Shown here: positions 60,961 to 64,000 of the stretch, piece by piece | Position numbering within the stretch: the first letter of the stretch is position 1 | How the letters are laid out: each line of letters starts with the position of its first letter | Assembly (NCBI RefSeq): GCF_026151205.1 | Contig: NC_087072.1 | Span: 722,875 to 786,874, forward strand | Direction: 5' to 3' | DNA length: 64,000 bases | Source of the DNA: Bolinopsis microptera | Taxonomy: Eukaryota > Ctenophora > Tentaculata > Lobata > Bolinopsidae | The notes under the pieces: model-generated | What the model saw: only the letters and a program-made list of their open reading frames with translations | Told to the model about the DNA's origin: nothing | Databases searched by the model: none | Position numbers and translations under genes: made by a program

Positions 60961-61661
60961 GCAATACTAAGGAAATAGGACTTTAGAACACTGTAAGAAG
61001 ATGACAATCAGACCTCATCAATATACAATAGATGTGGGTTCTGGCGGAGAGGCGTATATTTCTATAGCAAATAACAATAAAATAAAATAGCTCCTAACAC
61101 GTTCACTAGCTTTTATCCGGGCCGGCCTTGTAACCATGGTTACAATAGCCGTGCTCAATAACTGAGAATTTAACAACAAGTTTAGTTACACGTGTTACTC
61201 TAGTATAGTATAGCTCTTGCATAATGCATGTCCCTTTTAGTTTTGAACACCCTGGCTGGCTGGCGCGGGCTTTGCGCGCGAAAAGGGAAACGCAGCATCA
61301 AACAACGAGAGAGTTCAATAACTGAGAGAGAGCTCAATAATAATAATATAACTGAGAATTAGGAAACGAGAGAGGCAGTAATTGATTTGTATACAGATCA
61401 ACACGCACCTGTTGTTCTTTATTAGCGATTAACTGCTATCTATGAGGGACCACTAATACATAATAATAATATAATATAATCTCCGCCTACTGAGATGATA
61501 ACAGTGGAATGTACTCCTCAAGTCCTCATTATGTAGCTCAACTTGTTAAAGGTTGAGGAATGAACTGTATACACTGTGTATACTGTGATAACTAATATAA
61601 TGCTGTACCGTGTTAACTACAGCTGGTGAGGCAGCTGCTGGCATTACAATATCGATAAAGT

Positions 61662-61992
61662 AGGCTTAACGTACTTAACTTAGGCTTAACAACTTAGGCT
61701 TAACAACTTAGGCTTAACAACTTAGGCTTAACAACATACTTAACTTAGGCTTAACAACTTAGGCTTAACAACTTAGGCTTAACAACATACTTAACTTAGG
61801 CTTAACAACTTAGGCTTAACAACTTAGGCTTAACAACTTAGGCTTAACAACATACTTAACTTAGGCTTAACAACTTAGGCTTAACAACTTAGGCTTAACA
61901 ACATACTTAACTTAGGCTTAACAACTTAGGCTTAACAACATACTTAACTTAGGCTTAACAACTTAGGCTTAACAACATACTTAACTTAGCAT
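61662..61992. repeat. 14-bp array TTAGGCTTAACAAC with higher-order blocks
   Basis: About 20 copies of ttaggcttaacaac, grouped in blocks of two to four separated by atacttaac. Confidence 0.93.
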
Positions 61993-62213
61993 AGGCTGTA
62001 TAATTATAACAAAGATGATTAGTCAGACCTAACAATAAGGCTGTGTCCCGATCAGTTATATTGGAAATGCAACATGGAAAGTGTGGTTACTGTAGCAACC
62101 ACTGTGTAGGCGCCGCAAGTTTGAAATGCAAAATGAGCATTAAAACAAAGGAATAAGAATTAGTACGTATGTGATTTTTATTTCATACAAGAAAACGTAC
62201 CTATGATATATTT

Positions 62214-62322
62214 GACCAAAACCCATAATTATGGGTAGAGTGGACCGCTGCCAGTGTCTCTCTTTCCCAAACAAAAGGAAATTATATTGATTTGAATAAC
62301 CGTCCGCAAATGCAAAATGATA
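62214..62322 (+). mobile_element. Partial copy of the 7572-8083 MITE arm
   Basis: The sequence from gaccaaaacccata to gcaaaatgata matches the left arm at 7578-7684 with several substitutions, so it is an older copy. Confidence 0.8.
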
Positions 62323-62819
62323 GGGTGTGGCCCCCAAAAATCGAATTTTCAAATTTTGGTGACGAAATCCTCGAACAAGTAGGTACAGACTACAGTATGC
62401 CATCTGTAAAGCAACAACTCTCAAATATAAAACACGGCGGTGGTATAAGACCCAACGTAGATACTGTCACAACTGAAGATACAGCCAATTAAAATAAAGC
62501 TCGCACTGGACCAAACGTAATTACCACAAAACCGATCAAAATGTCGCTCGCAAATCTTTGCACGTGCATGTGCGCGTTTCAACACCATTACCATGGTTAC
62601 TATGCAACTTCCTATTTCTCATATTATTTGCACGTGGGCGGTCGTGCAAACAAAGGGAATTCTCTGAATTATAAGTAAGATATATATATTGTGTATGTTT
62701 GACCTCGCAGAGTCCGTTTATAAAAAGATGTGTAACATTGCTTCACCGAGCAAGAATAAAGCTTTCCAGCTATAAGAACACCATCATAATGGCATTTACA
62801 AGATTATCAATTATCCATA
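62323..62819. other. Unique AT-rich stretch
   Basis: Two Ebox/X-box-like sites (caccattaccatggttac at 62583-62600; cacgtg at 62560-62635). No coding signal. Confidence 0.4.
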
Positions 62820-63447
62820 AAAAAGGTTTTTTTAAAAAAAAAAAAATTTTTAAAAAAAGGAAAAAACCTTTAAAAAAATTTAATTTTTTAAAATTTTAAA
62901 AAAAAAAGGGAAAAAAAAATTTTGGGGGGTTTTTTAAAAATTTTTTAAAAAAAATTTAAAAAAAACTTTTTTTTAAAAAATTTAAAACCTTTTTTTTCAA
63001 AGGAAAAATTTAAATTTTTAAAAAAAAGGGGGGTTAAAATTAAAGGCCCAAATTTAAAAAAAAAAAAAAAAAATTGGGAAATTTTTTTGCCCCGAAAAAA
63101 AAAAAAAAAAAAGGGGGGGGAAAAAAAATTTTAAACCCCGGGGGGGGGGAAAAAAAAAATTTTAAAAAAGGGGGGGGGCCCCCCGTTTTTTTTTTTAAAA
63201 AAAAAAATTTGGGAAAAAATTTTTTAAAAAAAACCCCCTTTTTTTTTAAAAAAAAAATTTTTAATTTTTAAAACCCCCCTTTTTAAAAAGGGGGGTTTTT
63301 TAAAAAAAAAATTTTTTTAAAAAAAAAAAGGGGGTTTTTTTGGGGGGAAAAAAAACCCTTTAAAAAAAAAAGGGGGGTTTTTTTTTTGGGGGGGGGGGTT
63401 AATTTGGGGGGGGTTTTTTTTTGGGGGGGGGGGGGGGGGGGGGGGGG

Positions 63448-63478
<31 letters not shown>

Positions 63479-64000
63479 TAAAAAAAAAAATTTTTTTAAA
63501 AAAAACCGCCCCCCCAAAAAAAAAAAAAAACCCCCCCCCCTTTTTTTTTTTTTAAAAAAAAAACCCCCGGCCCCGGAATTTTTTTTTTTTAAAAAAAAGG
63601 GGGGTTTTTTTTGGGGAAATTCTCTAAAAAAAAAATTTTTTTTAAAAAGGCCCCCTTTTTTTTTAAAAAGGAAAATTTTAAAAAAAAAAAAAACCCCCCC
63701 TTTTAAAGGTTTTTTTTTTAAAATTTAAAAAAAAAAACCCCCTTTTTTTTAAAACCCCCCTTTTAAATTTTTTTAAAAAAAAAAGGTTCCAAGGGTTTAA
63801 TTTTTTTTTAAAACCGGTTTCTTTTTTTTTAAAAAAAAAAAAAAAACCCTTTTTAAAAAAACCGGGTTTAAAGGAAAAAATTTTTAAAAAAAAAAAAAAA
63901 TTTTAAACCTTTTTTAAAAAAAGGAAAAAAAAGGTTTTTAAAAAAAAACCCAAAACCAAAATTTTAAGGTTTTTTTTTCCCCCCCCCCCCCCCTTTTTTT
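62820..64000. other. Homopolymer-block sequence, probable sequencing or assembly artefact
   Basis: From about 62820 the text becomes runs of A, T, G or C of 3-27 bases with almost no dinucleotide variety, quite unlike the rest. It is typical of a failed consensus at a contig end. ORFs here (poly-Lys/Pro/Phe) are meaningless. Confidence 0.85.

Noticed and set aside
61662-61992. TTAGGC as an interstitial telomere repeat
   Set aside because: The true period is 14 bp (TTAGGCTTAACAAC), not 6 bp, and no uninterrupted TTAGGC run exists.
62699-63517. Lysine- or proline-rich ORFs
   Set aside because: They lie at or in the homopolymer-block artefact.

Overview
The window is animal (metazoan) nuclear DNA. 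It holds spliceosomal GT-AG introns of up to 29 kb, parts of non-LTR retrotransposons, fold-back DNA elements, and genes for a Mediator subunit, a class A GPCR and an SLC7 amino-acid transporter. The species cannot be fixed from the sequence. The GPCR has the look of the expanded receptor families of cnidarians and other marine invertebrates, which is only a weak hint. Nothing bacterial, viral or toxin-related was seen.

Layout. (1) On the + strand, nine phase-consistent exons between 687 and 48944 encode about 475 residues of the C-terminal half of a MED12-like Mediator kinase-module subunit. Its 5' end lies before the window, and its last exons were not found. (2) The largest intron (9315-38308, 29 kb) contains a complete single-exon class A GPCR on the - strand (10821-11963), two LINE fragments, and three large satellite-like arrays. 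These are a 28-bp repeat at 15334-27812, a 23-bp repeat at 28481-29368 and a 37-bp repeat at 33928-37172. (3) From 50342 to 53587 lies a fold-back element with about 1.37-kb near-identical inverted arms. (4) On the - strand, five exons between 58027 and 54166 join into an exact 576-codon frame for a cationic amino-acid transporter (SLC7/CAT family). (5) From 58.8 to 62.0 kb there are further arrays of short units (12, 20, 9 and 14 bp). (6) From about 62820 to the end the sequence breaks into homopolymer blocks and is probably not real genomic sequence.

The most unusual property is that many tandem arrays do not just sit inside introns. They straddle exon-intron junctions, so that a splice donor or acceptor, plus the adjoining coding bases, is repeated from 4 to more than 80 times. 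This occurs at five junctions of the MED12-like gene and three of the transporter gene. Where the repeated exon piece is long enough to judge, the copies differ almost only at synonymous positions (15 of 16 variable sites by eye). Reading past or before the correct site generally meets an in-frame stop within a few codons. The intronic filler of several arrays in both genes is the same 8-bp motif, CCTAGTAA. By eye, tandem arrays make up roughly 45% of the window.

The genes are not functionally linked in any obvious way: a transcription coregulator, a membrane receptor nested in its intron, and a neighbouring transporter on the opposite strand.
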